Made by a program: the position numbers and the translations under genes | The notes under the pieces: generated by a model | What the model saw: the letters and a program-made list of their open reading frames with translations, nothing else | Database searches by the model: none | Told to the model about the DNA's origin: nothing | Part shown: one piece after another, positions 42,591 through 52,677 of the stretch | Position numbering within the stretch: position 1 is the stretch's first letter | Layout: the number at the start of each line of letters is the position of its first letter | From: Sphingomonas sp. H160509 | Lineage (GTDB): Bacteria > Pseudomonadota > Alphaproteobacteria > Sphingomonadales > Sphingomonadaceae | Direction: 5' to 3' | Assembly: GCF_024124765.2 (NCBI RefSeq) | Contig: NZ_JAMXSR020000002.1 | Coordinates: 2,406,001-2,470,000 of the forward strand | DNA length: 64,000 nucleotides

Positions 42591-43655
42591 ATGGGGGATG
42601 TTTCCGCCCGAATGCCGTTCCGGCAGGATGGTCCTGCCCGTCCGGCGGCGACCCGGCCCTCTCGTGGGCGGTGGGCCGATGCGCAGGCGTTTGCCGCGCT
42701 GGATCTCGGCACCAACAATTGCAGATTGCTGATCGCGCGACCGCAGGCTGGCGGCTTCGCGGTGATCGATGCGTTTTCGCGTATCGTCCGGCTGGGCGAG
42801 GGATTGGCTTCGACCGGCAAGCTGAGCGATGCGGCGATCGAGCGGACGATCTCGGCTTTGCGCGTCTGTTCAGATAAGTTGCAGCGGCGCAACGTGACCT
42901 TGGCGCGGTCGGTCGCGACGGAAGCATGTCGGCAGGCGTCGAACGGCCCCGCCTTCATCGCCCGCGCGCTCGCCGAGACGGGAATCCACCTCGACATTAT
43001 TTCCGCCGAGGAAGAGGCGCGGCTGGCGGTGCTCGGCTGCCATGCGCTGATCGAGCCCGGGGAGGATCCCGCGCTTGTGTTCGACATCGGCGGCGGATCG
43101 ACCGAGCTCGTGCTGGTCGATACCTCGACGCCGATCCCGACCGTGCTCGACTGGCATTCGGCGCCGTGGGGCGTGGTGTCGCTGACCGAGCATGCCGGTG
43201 GCGGTGAGGGCGAAGGCGGCCGTCGTGCCGCGTATGCGAAGATGCGTCAGGTCGTTGCCGACAGTTTCGCGGGGTTTGCTAGCCGTCTACCCCGGCATAT
43301 CGAGCGGCCGCGTTTGCTCGGCACCAGCGGCACGGTGACGACGCTGGGCAGCGTGCATCTCGGGCTCAGCCATTACGACCGCTCGGTGGTCGATGGGCTG
43401 ATCGTGCCCGCCTCGGCGATGCGCAAGATCAGCGCCGACCTTTCCCATATGTCGATCACGGAGCGCGCCAAGCTGCCGTGCATCGGCAACGAGCGCGCCG
43501 ACCTGGTGGTCGCGGGCTGTGCCATTCTGGAGACGATCATGGATTTGTGGCCCGCCGAACGGCTCGGCATCGCCGACCGCGGTATTCGCGAGGGTATCCT
43601 GCGCGGCCTGATGGGTTCGCCGAAGCCCGGCAAAGCCACCGGAGCGGTGGCATGA
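42591..43655 (+). CDS. exopolyphosphatase / guanosine pentaphosphatase family protein
   Basis: 354 aa, Ppx/GppA family of the actin-like ATPase superfamily: AALDLGTNNCRLLIARP, FSRIVRLGEGLASTGKL, ARSVATEACRQASNG, IISAEEEARLAVLG, FDIGGGSTELVL and LGTSGTVTTLGSVHL. It hydrolyses polyphosphate and/or pppGpp. About 30 residues precede the domain; a start nearer AALDLG has no good codon. The stop overlaps the rlmE start (ATGA). Confidence 0.93.
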   Translation: MGDVSARMPFRQDGPARPAATRPSRGRWADAQAFAALDLGTNNCRLLIARPQAGGFAVIDAFSRIVRLGEGLASTGKLSDAAIERTISALRVCSDKLQRRNVTLARSVATEACRQASNGPAFIARALAETGIHLDIISAEEEARLAVLGCHALIEPGEDPALVFDIGGGSTELVLVDTSTPIPTVLDWHSAPWGVVSLTEHAGGGEGEGGRRAAYAKMRQVVADSFAGFASRLPRHIERPRLLGTSGTVTTLGSVHLGLSHYDRSVVDGLIVPASAMRKISADLSHMSITERAKLPCIGNERADLVVAGCAILETIMDLWPAERLGIADRGIREGILRGLMGSPKPGKATGAVA

Positions 43656-44325
43656 GCCGCGGCGGCTCCGGCGGGCATGTCCGCGTGCTCACCGCGCGGA
43701 AGCGGACCGCGCAGTCGACGCGCTGGCTCGAGCGGCAGCTGAACGATCCGTATGTGAAGCGTGCCAAGGCTGACGGCTATCGCAGCCGGGCGGCCTACAA
43801 GCTGATCGAGCTCGACGAGCGGTTCGAGCTGATCCGCGGGTCAAAGCGCGTGGTCGATCTCGGCCTCGCGCCGGGCGGCTGGGCGCAGGTGATCCGGCGG
43901 CGGATACCCAAGGCGACTGTCGTCGGGATCGATCTGCTCCCGGTCGATCCGATCGAGGGGCGTGACGATCTTTGAGATGGATTTCCTCGACGATGCGGCG
44001 CCTGGCAAGCTGATCGAAGCGCTGGGCGGCGCCCCGGACCTGGTGCTGTCGGACATGGCGGCGAACACGGTCGGGCATCCGCAGACCGACGCGTTGCGAA
44101 CGATGGCGCTGGTCGAGACCGCGCTGCACTTTGCGTGCGAGGTGCTGGAGCCGGGCGGGACGTTCGTGTCGAAAGTGTTCGCGGGCGGCGCTGATTCCGA
44201 GCTGGTCGCGGAGATGAAGCGAAACTTCAAGACGGTGAAGCACGCCAAGCCGCCGGCTAGCCGCAAGGGGGTCGGTGGAGTGGTTCGTGGTGGCGCAGGG
44301 GTTTAAGGGTCGGTCAGCGGATTAG
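43652..44325 (+). CDS. rlmE: 23S rRNA (uridine-2552-2'-O) methyltransferase (frameshifted)
   Basis: RrmJ/FtsJ family. [35 protein letters not shown] with the catalytic Lys, SAM motif [43 protein letters not shown] and [14 protein letters not shown]. An extra G near 43958 breaks the frame, and at about 44265 the conserved SRKESVEW is misread (AAGGAGTC read as AAGGGGGTC); correcting both gives 223 aa ending at the TAG at 44323. Coupled to the upstream Ppx/GppA gene by ATGA. Confidence 0.94.
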
Positions 44326-44454
44326 CGTGGCTAATCCGCGTCGCGGACCGACCCCGGCCAGCGTTGCGCAGCAACGACTGACGACGCGGCTTTGCCGTGG
44401 CGCCCTGTCTTAGGGTGGTCACAAGCAATGCGGCCGGAATGAATCATAAGCGTG

Positions 44455-44506
44455 CTTCGCCGCGAAGGCGGGGATCCAGACTGGGCTCCCGCCTTCGCGG
44501 GAGAAC
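44455..44506. repeat. short paired repeat (CCGCGAAGGCGG / CCGCCTTCGCGG family)
   Basis: GCTTCGCCGCGAAGGCGGGG and CTCCCGCCTTCGCGGGAG arms. The surrounding gap (44326-44733) also holds CGGCAAAGCCG-type hairpins and a CCCTCTCCCCTTCAGGGAGA half-unit (44570-44595), but no gene. Confidence 0.7.
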
Positions 44507-44599
44507 GAGGAGGCGGGGTCACACTACTACGTGCCCTCACCCTTCCCACGGCAAGTGCCGCGGGCCCCTTCCCTCTCCCCTTCAGGGAGAGGGTATAGA

Positions 44600-44636
44600 A
44601 AAAGCCCGCGGACCTCTTGGGTCTGCGGGCTTTTCT
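44600..44636. terminator. bidirectional intrinsic terminator
   Basis: Eleven-bp stem GCCCGCGGACC / GGTCTGCGGGC (one G-T pair) with a 5-nt loop, flanked by AAAAA on the left and TTTTCTATTT on the right. It terminates rlmE and, on the other strand, rpoZ. Confidence 0.85.
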
Positions 44637-44733
44637 ATTTCACGCCACGGCAAAGCCGCGGCGTCGGCTGGGCTATGCCCGCCGGCCGGGGTTTCGGCCA
44701 AGCCGCGGATTAGCCGTAGCTAATCCTGCTGCC

Positions 44734-45078
44734 TCAACCCTCGTAATCAGCCCCGAGATTCTGGTTCCGCGGCGGCGCAGCAGCGGTAAGCCGCAACGCC
44801 TCAGCCGATGCGGCCAGGCTGCCGACGGCATCGACCTCGTCGTCGTCGTCGACGCGAACCTTCTGCAGGCCCTGGATGACCTGTTCCTTGAGATGCGCCG
44901 GCTTGACGTTCTCGTCTGCGATCTCGCGCAGCGCGACGACCGGGTTCTTGTCGCGGTCGCGGTCGAGCGTCAGTTCGGCACCGCCCGAAATCTGGCGCGC
45001 ACGCTGGGCCGCGAACAACACCAGGTCGAACCGGTTGGGGATCTTGTCGACACAATCCTCGACGGTAACGCGCGCCAT
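44734..45078 (-). CDS. rpoZ: RNA polymerase omega subunit
   Basis: 114 aa. [34 protein letters not shown] and [15 protein letters not shown] are the omega signature; the acidic tail ([13 protein letters not shown]) is usual in alphaproteobacteria. It promotes assembly of beta-prime and binds ppGpp. Complete, start ATG 45078. Confidence 0.96.
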   Translation of the reverse strand: MARVTVEDCVDKIPNRFDLVLFAAQRARQISGGAELTLDRDRDKNPVVALREIADENVKPAHLKEQVIQGLQKVRVDDDDEVDAVGSLAASAEALRLTAAAPPRNQNLGADYEG

Positions 45079-45178
45079 GCGGCTTCCTTCGTAACAACGA
45101 TAGAATGAGAATGCGTCGCCTACGGGCGATGGCCCGCAAAGTCAAGAAATGCGCCTTGGCTTGCCTCCGGTGCCTGCC

Positions 45179-46358
45179 ATGTCCATCAGGCTGCCCATGG
45201 AAGATCCAGCAGACCAGCCGACTTTCAGCGTCGACGGCAACCAGATGACGCTGCTCGACACCGGCCCCCGCCGCCTCGACGCGGTGCTCGCGCTGATCGA
45301 CGGCGCCGAGCGAACCCTGCGCATCCTCTATTACATCTACGCCGACGACGAGTCCGGAAAGCGCGTCAACGCCGCGCTCATCGCCGCCGCCAAGCGCGGG
45401 GTCGAGGTCGCGCTGATCGTCGACGGATTCGGTAGCGACGATGCGCCACACACCTTCTTCGAGCCGCTCGAAGCCGCCAACGTGTCGGTATGCCGGTTCT
45501 CCGCACGGTTCGGCCGCCGCTATTTGCTCCGCAACCACCAGAAGCTCGCGCTTGCCGACGAGACGCGGATCATCATCGGCGGCTTCAACATCGAGGACGA
45601 TTATTTCGGCACTGCCGCCGAGCAGGCGTGGCGTGACCTGGGATTGCTGGTCGAGGGTCCGGCGGCGGGACGGCTGGCCGGCTATTTCGATGCGCTGAAG
45701 GACTGGATTCATGAACCCAAGGGGAAGCTGCGTCATCTGAACGCTGCGCTATCGCACTGGAGCGAGACCAAGGGCGCGACGCGGTGGCTTATCGGTGGAC
45801 CGACGCGGAAGCTGTCGCCCTGGGCACGTGCGGTGCGCGACGACATGCGACGCGGGCGGCGGATCGACATCATCGCCGGGTATTTCACGCCTAGTCCCGC
45901 GCTGCTGCGTCGGCTCGATAAGGCCGGGCGGCGGCAGGCCGAGGTCCGGGTCGTCACGGCCAGCAAATCGGACAACAATGCGACGATCGCCGCCGCGCGC
46001 TTTACCTATGCCGGCCTGTTGCGAAAAGGCGTGCGGCTGTTCGAATACCAGCCGACCAAGCTGCATACGAAGCTCTACGTGATCGACGACGCCGTCCATA
46101 TCGGCTCGGCGAACTTCGACATGCGCAGCCTGTTCATCAATCTCGAACTGATGCTGCGAATCGAGGATGCGGCGTTCGCAGCGCATGTCCGGGGGGTATA
46201 TCGATGGCGAAGTGGCGAAGTCGGTCGAGGTGACCAAGGAACTGTACCAGGCGAACACCGGTTGGATGCAGCGGCTCAAGCAGCTTGGCGCGTATTTCGT
46301 GGTGGCGGTGGTGGACCCGAGCTTGTCGCGTGGGCTGAACTTCGGGATCGACGAATAG
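45179..46358 (+). CDS. phospholipase D-like / cardiolipin synthase family protein (frameshifted)
   Basis: About 392 aa after removing an extra G at about 46191. Two HxK(x4)D motifs: NHQKLALAD (first half) and LHTKLYVID (second half), each followed by GGFN / GSANFD. It joins or cleaves phospholipid phosphodiesters, probably making cardiolipin. There is no N-terminal transmembrane pair, unlike E. coli ClsA, so it is closer to the ClsB/ClsC type. Start uncertain: 45149, 45179 (MSIRLPMEDP) or 45197. Convergent with a membrane-lipid-type methyltransferase. Confidence 0.88.
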
Positions 46359-46368
46359 TCCTCCCCAT

Positions 46369-46431
46369 TCGTCCTGAGTAGCCATCGAGTAGGTGCGAAG
46401 CACCGTATCGAGCTGGCGTATCGAAGGACAA
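46369..46431. repeat. intergenic repeat (TCCTGAGTAG...TCGAAGGACA family)
   Basis: CGTCCTGAGTAGCCATCGAG...GTATCGAAGGACA, a shorter relative of 28439-28575. It is followed by a CGACGGCAAAGCCGCCGTCG hairpin at about 46456-46476. Confidence 0.6.
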
Positions 46432-46568
46432 GTTGGGATGAGTTACACCAGCGCCGACGGCAAAGCCGCCGTCGGACGGGTTCGGCTAGTTCTAGCCGAC
46501 CCGCCGTCCGGGCCTGAAGCTGCGCGGCGCTTTGCTTGCGCATCGGCGCGGGCGTGGCCGCGCCTGCT

Positions 46569-47183
46569 TCAGTCCTTCCACGCCCAGTACAACTGCGCCG
46601 GCGGGACATTCCACCACTCCATGTCGTGGTCGATCGATTCAAAATGCGGGGTCAGGAAGTCCTTCACCTTGGGCGAGAACTGATAGACCAGAAACGCGCC
46701 ACCGGTCCGCAGCACCGAGTGCGTCGCGGTCGCGATCGCTGGGCCGACGCCGGGGGGCAGCGTCGAGAACGGCAGGCCCGACAGGACGTAATCGGCCTTT
46801 TCGAACCCGTGGTCGGCGACGATCGTCTCAACCTCGTCCGCCGACCCCAATACCGCGAAAAACCGCGGATCAGTGATCGTGTGGCGCAGATACTGGATGA
46901 ATTCGGGGTTGGTATCGATGACCACCAGCTTGGCGTCGGACGCCATCCGGTCGAGGATCGGGCGGCAGAACGTGCCGACGCCTGGGCCGTATTCGACGAA
47001 CAGCTTGCAGTTCGCCCAGTCCACCGGACCCAGCATCTTGCGGATCAGCTTGTCCGACGACGGCACGATCGACCCGACCATCACCGGGTGTTTCAGGAAC
47101 CCTGAAAAGAACATCTGCCACGGGGACGGCACGCCGGCTGGTCGGCTGCGTGCACGCCGGGTGGCGGTGGTCGAACTGGGCAT
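46569..47183 (-). CDS. class I SAM-dependent methyltransferase, PmtA/rRNA dimethylase-like
   Basis: 204 aa. FFSGFLKHPVMVGSIVPSSD, SAM motif VEYGPGVGTFCRPIL, VVIDTNPEFIQYLR, and SGLPFSTLPP in the motif IV position. The HP...GSIVPSS...GPGTG pattern is shared by phospholipid N-methyltransferases and related enzymes, so phosphatidylethanolamine methylation is possible. Convergent with the phospholipase-D family gene, which may fit a lipid theme, but the substrate is unproven. Confidence 0.8.
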   Translation of the reverse strand: MPSSTTATRRARSRPAGVPSPWQMFFSGFLKHPVMVGSIVPSSDKLIRKMLGPVDWANCKLFVEYGPGVGTFCRPILDRMASDAKLVVIDTNPEFIQYLRHTITDPRFFAVLGSADEVETIVADHGFEKADYVLSGLPFSTLPPGVGPAIATATHSVLRTGGAFLVYQFSPKVKDFLTPHFESIDHDMEWWNVPPAQLYWAWKD

Positions 47184-47364
47184 CGCGTTCCTTACGGTCA
47201 GGGGTCCCGCACGCTGGCGAGGCTTTGGCCCTCCCGTCGCACGAATTCCGAACGCGTTTCAAGGGCCGCAGGTTGCATCGGGCGACGAACCGAAGCGGAA
47301 GTCGTGCTGCGCCAAGTGGTTCTGGCAGCTTTGCCAAGCGTACGGCATCGCTTAAGCACGGATC

Positions 47365-47688
47365 ATGAACGACGATCGGGCAGGACAGATTGCGGTTATT
47401 TTCGTGTCGATCCGTAACGACGCGGACGCCGCCGGCTATGGCGAGGCCGCCATGGCTATGGACGCGCTAGCCGCGGCTCAGCCTGGCTATCGCGGCGTCG
47501 ACAGCGCCCGCGAAGCGGGCGGCATGGGGATCACCGTCAGCTATTGGGCGGACGACGCCGCGGCGATCGCGTGGCGCCACCATCCCGAGCACACCGCGAT
47601 TCGCGAACGCGGGCGGGCGAACTGGTACGATAGCTATTCGGTCAACGTCGCGCGGATCGAGCGCGCCTATCACTGGACACGAGCATGA
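47365..47688 (+). CDS. antibiotic biosynthesis monooxygenase (ABM) domain protein
   Basis: 107 aa, ferredoxin-like fold: IAVIFVSIRNDADAAGYGEA, QPGYRGVDSAREAGGMGITV, SYWADDAAAIAWRHHPEH and WYDSYSVNVARIERAYHW. The conserved WRxHxEH and YxxY segments match the ABM family, whose members range from quinone monooxygenases to proteins of no known activity. The stop overlaps the next start (ATGA). Confidence 0.85.
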   Translation: MNDDRAGQIAVIFVSIRNDADAAGYGEAAMAMDALAAAQPGYRGVDSAREAGGMGITVSYWADDAAAIAWRHHPEHTAIRERGRANWYDSYSVNVARIERAYHWTRA

Positions 47689-48996
47689 CCGGTGCATCGA
47701 CGGACGGCCCGAAGATCGACCGCCGCTTCGCGCTGATGTTCCTCGTGATGCTGACGATCGCCGCGGGGAATACAGCACTGCAATCGGTCCTGCCGGCACT
47801 CGGGCGGTCGCTCGGGGTTGCCGACAGCGCGGTCGCGGCGGCGTTCTCGGTGTCGGCGTTGCTGTGGGTGATCGCAGCGCCGTTCTGGGCGAACCGGTCT
47901 GACAAGCACGGCCGGCGCGCGATGATCCTGCTCGGCGTCGGCGGGTTCAGCGTTTCGCTGACCTTGTGCGGCGTGTTCCTGCTGGCCGGGATCAACGCCT
48001 GGATCGGCGGCACGACCGCGTTCCTGTGCTTCATTGGTGGCCGACTGATCTACGGCACTTTCGGCGCGGCGGCCCCGCCGGCGGTGCAGGCGCTCGTGGC
48101 TGGCGAGACGACACGCGAGGAGCGGACCAAAGCGCTGACATTGCTCGCCTCCGCGTTCGGGCTCGGCACCATCCTGGGGCCGGCGATTGCGCCATACCTG
48201 ATCCTCGGCTCGATCGGCGGGGTCGAGATCGGGCTCGCCGGCCCCGCGTTCCTGTTCGCGGTGTTCGGGGTGGCGGTGTGGATCACGGTGCGGCGAATGC
48301 TGCCCGACGACAAGATCGTCGCCCCGCACGAGACGCACGGCGCGAGTTCGGCCTACCCGTCAATCGGCGGTGCGCCGACCGGGGCCTCGGTCGCCGCCGC
48401 GACCGGATCGCATGTCGAGCATGTCGGCTACACCGATCCCCGTATCCGCGCGTGGATGATCGCCGGGCTGGTGATGGGCCACGCGCAGGCGATGACGGGG
48501 CAGGCGATCGGCTTCCTCGTGATCGACCGCCTTCACCTCGCCCCCTGCCCTCGCGCTCGAGCCGACCGGAATCGTCCTGATGATGGGCGCAGGCGCCGCG
48601 CTGCTCGCGCAATGGGGCATCATCCCGCGGCTGAACATGACCCCGCGACAACTCGTGCTGACCGGTCTCGTACTCGCGGCCGTCGGCACAGCGCTAACCG
48701 GCATCGCCACGTCGCTCTACACGATCGCCACGGCCTATGCGCTGGCAAGCCTCGGCTTCGGCTTCACCCGACCGGGGTTCACGGCGGGCTCTTCGCTGGC
48801 GGTCGGCGCCAACGCGCAAGGCTCGGTCGCGGGCAAGGTGACGTCGATCAACGGCGCGAGCTTTGTGCTCGGGCCATCGATCGGCGTCGGCCTGTACGAA
48901 GCGCAACATTCGCTGCCCTATCTGGTTGCGGGCGCGGCCTGCGTCGTGATGATCGCCTATGCCTGGGTTTCGCTGCGTGATGCGAAGGACGTTTAG
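47685..48996 (+). CDS. MFS transporter (frameshifted)
   Basis: About 436 aa after removing an extra C near 48543. Twelve predicted spans; motif A-like WANRSDKHGRRAMILLGVG between spans 2 and 3, GRLIYGTFGAAAPPAVQALV, and LASAFGLGTILGPAIAPYL (antiporter motif C-like), placing it with drug or tetracycline-type proton antiporters. The substrate is unknown. Coupled to the ABM-domain gene; the TetR-type gene downstream is convergent. Confidence 0.9.
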
Positions 48997-49002
48997 GCTG
49001 GG

Positions 49003-49606
49003 TCAGGCCGGTTGCGCATCAGATCTGCCATGACATGCCACTGCGTCGAGCAAAATCCCTTCCAACCGACGGACGATGCGCACGAATGCGGTCTCCTCAC
49101 CCAACGCGCGCGCCAGGACGATCGCGCCCCTGAATTCCGGCGACCGTGTCTTCGGCGAGACGCAGGGCCAGCGGTGACGGGATAGCGCTTGCTTCGAGGC
49201 TGTGGGCCAAGGCCGATATCCAGCGGGAGAAATACCCGCTGATCCGGACTGCGAAAACATCGCCCGAGGCGCCCAGACCGAGCCAGCCGACGAGGCAGAC
49301 CCTGCCCCCGGACTGGAAATACGCCGATACGTCCTCGATCATGTCGGCGATCGCCGAGGCCGGGTCGCTCGCCCGCTCCAGCGGCACAAAGATCGTCGTG
49401 ACGAACCAATGGTCTATCTCGGCGAGGACGGCGTCCATCATCTCCGCCTTCCCGCCGGGAAAGAAGTTGTAGAGGCTGCCCTTGCCGAGCCCGGTTGCCT
49501 TCGAGAGCGTCGACAGGCTGGCGCCCTCGAAGCCATGTTCGCGGAATGCCTCGGCCAGTGCCGGCAGGGCGTCGGCGCGATCGGTCAGGACGCGCTTCGC
49601 GGTCAG
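49003..49606 (-). CDS. TetR family transcriptional regulator (frameshifted)
   Basis: About 200 aa after removing an extra G near 49138. N-terminal [44 protein letters not shown]; the C-terminal ligand domain resembles TetR_C of the AcrR/YcdC type. No ATG or GTG is available before the HTH; CTG at 49606-49604 overlaps the TGA of the upstream gene (CTGA), mirroring the ATGA overlaps elsewhere here, so a CTG start or a base error in the start codon is likely. The operon begins at the TTGTACC palindrome. Confidence 0.85.
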
Positions 49607-50067
49607 AGGCCGAGATCGCTTAGCGAGGGATGGTCGTCGGGGCGACGGCCGAGCGGCCAATGGAACTTGCGGTCTTCGTCCGCGATCGCGCAGTCGTTGA
49701 TCGAGGCGATGCGGCGCGCCATCAGCCCGGCGTCGTCGAACTCCCAATTCTCGTTGCCGTAGGAGCGGAACCAGTCGCCGGCGTCGTTGCGCCATTCATA
49801 GGCGAACCGCACCGCGATCCTGTTGCCGTCATGCGCCCAGACTTCCTTGATGAGGCGATAATCGAGTTCCGCTGCCCATTTGCGCGTCAGGATGACGACG
49901 ATCGCGTCGCGGCCGGTCAGGAATTCGGCCCGGTTCCGCCAGACGCTGTCGGGCGTGTAGGCCAGCGACACCTTGTCGGGATCGCGGCTGTTCCACGCAT
50001 CCTCCGCCATGCGCGCCTTCTGCGCTGCGGTCTCATGGGTGAATGGAGGCAGTGGCGGTCGGGACAT
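49603..50067 (-). CDS. nuclear transport factor 2 family protein (DUF1348-type)
   Basis: 154 aa. [54 protein letters not shown] and [18 protein letters not shown] are typical of the NTF2-like/SnoaL DUF1348 proteins. Cone-shaped fold, no assigned activity. First gene of a two-gene unit with the TetR regulator, and preceded by a palindromic operator. Confidence 0.88.
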   Translation of the reverse strand: MSRPPLPPFTHETAAQKARMAEDAWNSRDPDKVSLAYTPDSVWRNRAEFLTGRDAIVVILTRKWAAELDYRLIKEVWAHDGNRIAVRFAYEWRNDAGDWFRSYGNENWEFDDAGLMARRIASINDCAIADEDRKFHWPLGRRPDDHPSLSDLGL

Positions 50068-50087
50068 GGCGGCACCTATCGATCAAC

Positions 50088-50105
50088 TTGTACCGAATGG
50101 TACAA
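50088..50105. promoter_or_regulatory. palindromic operator upstream of the NTF2-TetR operon
   Basis: Perfect 7-bp inverted repeat TTGTACC-GAAT-GGTACAA, 21 bp upstream of the first gene. Size and symmetry are typical of TetR operators, so the co-transcribed TetR protein probably binds here. Confidence 0.7.
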
Positions 50106-50194
50106 CATGGCCATGCCGCGTGCAACAATGATCCCGGCGGCAAACTCGCTACGCCCATCTTCCCACCCGGCAGGAACCGGGTGGGAAGCGCAGG

Positions 50195-52467
50195 TCAGTC
50201 GTCCGCCTTGCTGGGGAACGCGAAGCCGAGCGGCTGGATGGCCGTCGCGTCCTGCTTCAGGCGGGCGGCCATCTGTTCGTATTCGCGTTCCGTCTCTGGC
50301 GTGACGCTGGCGCGCGACTCCTTCAGCGCGCCTTCGAAGTCGGCCATCGTCACGTCGGTCGAGTCGATGGAGCGGCGCAACGCCACCAGGCCCGCGCGGC
50401 GGACGACGTCCTCCAGGTCTGCACCTGAGAAACGGTCGGTGCGGTCCGCGAGGCGATCGAGATCGACGTCCGACGCCAGCGGCATCTTCTCGGTCTGGAT
50501 GCCGAGGATGCGACGACGTCCGGCCTTGTCCGGTACGCCGACATAGACGAGTTCGTCGAACCGGCCGGGACGCAGCAACGCGGGGTCGATCAGGTTGGGC
50601 CGGTTGGTCGCGCCGATCACGACGACCGATTGCAACTCCTCCAGCCCGTCCATCTCTGCGAGGATCGTGTTGACGACACGCTCGGTCACCTGCGGCTCGC
50701 CGGCGCCGCTGCCCCGTGCGGGCACCAGCGAGTCGAGTTCGTCGATGAAGATCACGCACGGCGCGACCTGGCGTGCACGCTGGAACAGGCGGGCGATCTG
50801 CTGCTCGCTTTCGCCGTACCATTTGCTCAACAGGTCGGACGATTTGGTGGCGATGAAGTTCGCCTCCGCCTCGCGCGCGACCGCTTTGGCGAGCAACGTC
50901 TTGCCGGTCCCGGGGGGCCGTAGAGCAGGAAGCCCTTGGCCGGGCGGATACCGAGACGGCGGAACGCGTCTGGGTTCTTGAGCGGGAGTTCGACGCCCTC
51001 TTTCAGCCGCATCTGCGCATCGTCGAGACCGCCGACATCGGCCCAGCGCACGGTCGGCGCCTGCACCATGACTTCGCGCATCGCCGACGGCTGGACGCGC
51101 TTGAGCGCCCCCAGGAAATCCTCGCGCGTGACCGACAATTCGTCGAGCACCTCGGGCGGGATCGTCCGCTCCTCGAGGTTGAGCTTGGGCATGATCCGGC
51201 GGACCGCCTCGATCGCCGCCTCGCGGGTCAGCGCGGCAAGATCGGCGCCGACGAAGCCATAGGTGGTACGCGACAGCTCATCGAGATCGACGCGGTCCCC
51301 CAGCGGCATGCCGCGCGTATGGATGCCGAGGATCTCGCGACGACCGCGTTCGTCGGGCACGCCGACGACGATCTCGCGGTCGAACCGGCCCGGCCGGCGA
51401 AGCGCTTCATCGATCGCCTCCGGCCGGTTGGTAGCGGCGATCACGACGAGGTTGGCGCGCGACTCGATACCGTCCATCAACGTCAGCAACTGCGCGACGA
51501 GACGTTTTTCCGCCTCGCCCGAAACCTGTCCACGCTTGGGTGCGATCGAATCGATCTCGTCAATGAAGACGATCGACGGCGCTGCCTTCGCGGCTTCCTC
51601 GAAGACCTCGCGGAGGCGCGACTCGGACTCGCCATACGCCGAGCCCATGATCTCGGGGCCGTTGATCAGGAAGAACTGCGCGTCGGATTCGTTGGCGACG
51701 GCGCGCGCGAGGCGCGTCTTGCCGGTGCCGGGAGGACCGTGCAGCAATACGCCCTTGGGTGGATCGACGCCGAGCCGCTGGAACAGTTCGGGGTAGCGGA
51801 GCGGCAGTTCGACCATCTCGCGCAACTGGTCGATCGTCTGCGCCATGCCGCCGATATCGTCGTAGGTGACGTCGGCGCGGCGTGCGGCCTGCGGCTCCTC
51901 GTATTCGGAGCGGAGTTCGATCTCGGTATTCTCGTCGATATGCACCACGCCCTTGGGACTGGCGGCGATCACCGCGAGGCGGATCTCCTGGAGCGCGTAC
52001 GCCGGCGCATTCATGAACTGCTGGACGCCCGGCGGCATGTTGCCGACGCGCTGATGCCCCGCGGTCGCGACGATATCGCCCTGGCAGATCGGCCGGCCGA
52101 GGAAGGTGCGCTTGAGTGCGTTGGTCGAACCCTGGAGGCGAAGGTTCTGCTGCGCTGGCGCGAAGACGACGCGAGTCGCCGGCTTCGACTCGGCCTTGCG
52201 CACCTCGACGAAATCGCCCGAACCGACACCGGCGTTCGCCCGCTGGAGGCCATCGAGGCGGAGGATGTCGAGACCCTCGTCCTCCGGATACGGGCCGACG
52301 GCGCGCGCAGGCGTGTTCTGCTTGCCGAGAATCTCGATGACGTCGCCTTCGCCGATGCCGAGCGTCGCCATCAATGCACGCGGTAGGTGGGCCAAGCCGC
52401 GGCCGCTGTCTTCGGGGCGCGCGTTGGCGACCTGAATTTTGCGCGTGGGGATTTCGCTATCGGCCAT
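50195..52467 (-). CDS. CDC48/p97-family AAA ATPase (frameshifted)
   Basis: About 757 aa. N-terminal double-psi barrel ([34 protein letters not shown]), two AAA domains: D1 Walker [20 protein letters not shown], Walker [19 protein letters not shown]2 [15 protein letters not shown] (restored across a lost base near 50912) and [16 protein letters not shown]. Each has an arginine-finger region ([31 protein letters not shown]). Eukaryotic p97 and archaeal VAT unfold proteins; the bacterial role is less clear. No ubiquitin-like partner or proteasome gene is visible nearby. Confidence 0.93.
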
Positions 52468-52484
52468 GTCGACTCCATTTGATC

Positions 52485-52525
52485 TCGTAGCGTCCGAGAT
52501 AGGGGGCCGGTTCCAGCCTTGTCAG
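52485..52525 (-). promoter_or_regulatory. possible promoter of the cdc48-type gene
   Basis: On the minus strand CTGACA-N17-CTATCT lies just upstream of the start at 52467. The -35 element is good and the -10 weak. A promoter must lie between the terminator at 52541-52566 and the gene. Confidence 0.3.
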
Positions 52526-52537
52526 GGGGTTGAAAAC

Positions 52538-52568
52538 ACAAAAAAAGGGCCGGCCAATGAAGGCCAGC
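52538..52568 (-). terminator. intrinsic terminator
   Basis: GGGCTGGCC-TTCATT-GGCCGGCCC stem followed on the minus strand by TTTTTTT. It ends a minus-strand transcript upstream of the cdc48-type gene that no annotated gene explains. Confidence 0.8.
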
Positions 52569-52656
52569 CCGTGAAAGTTTTTAGGAGAGGATGCCTGAAA
52601 GGCGAGGTCTTTTTGCGTCGAGACGGTTCGTGTTGCAAGTGCGAAGGGATCAGCTA

Positions 52657-52677
52657 CGATTGCGCTAACTGCAATCG
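52657..52677. promoter_or_regulatory. LysR-type binding site
   Basis: CGATTGC-N7-GCAATCG, a perfect 7-bp dyad containing the T-N11-A core typical of LysR-family sites, 57 bp upstream of the LysR gene start. It probably serves autoregulation and possibly a divergent transcript. Confidence 0.55.

Noticed and set aside
44537..44560. CGGCAAAGCCG-type palindromes around 44.3-44.7 kb and 46.46 kb as terminators
   Set aside because: They lack T-tracts and recur as short sequence-similar hairpins, more likely repeat fragments; the real terminator is at 44600-44636.
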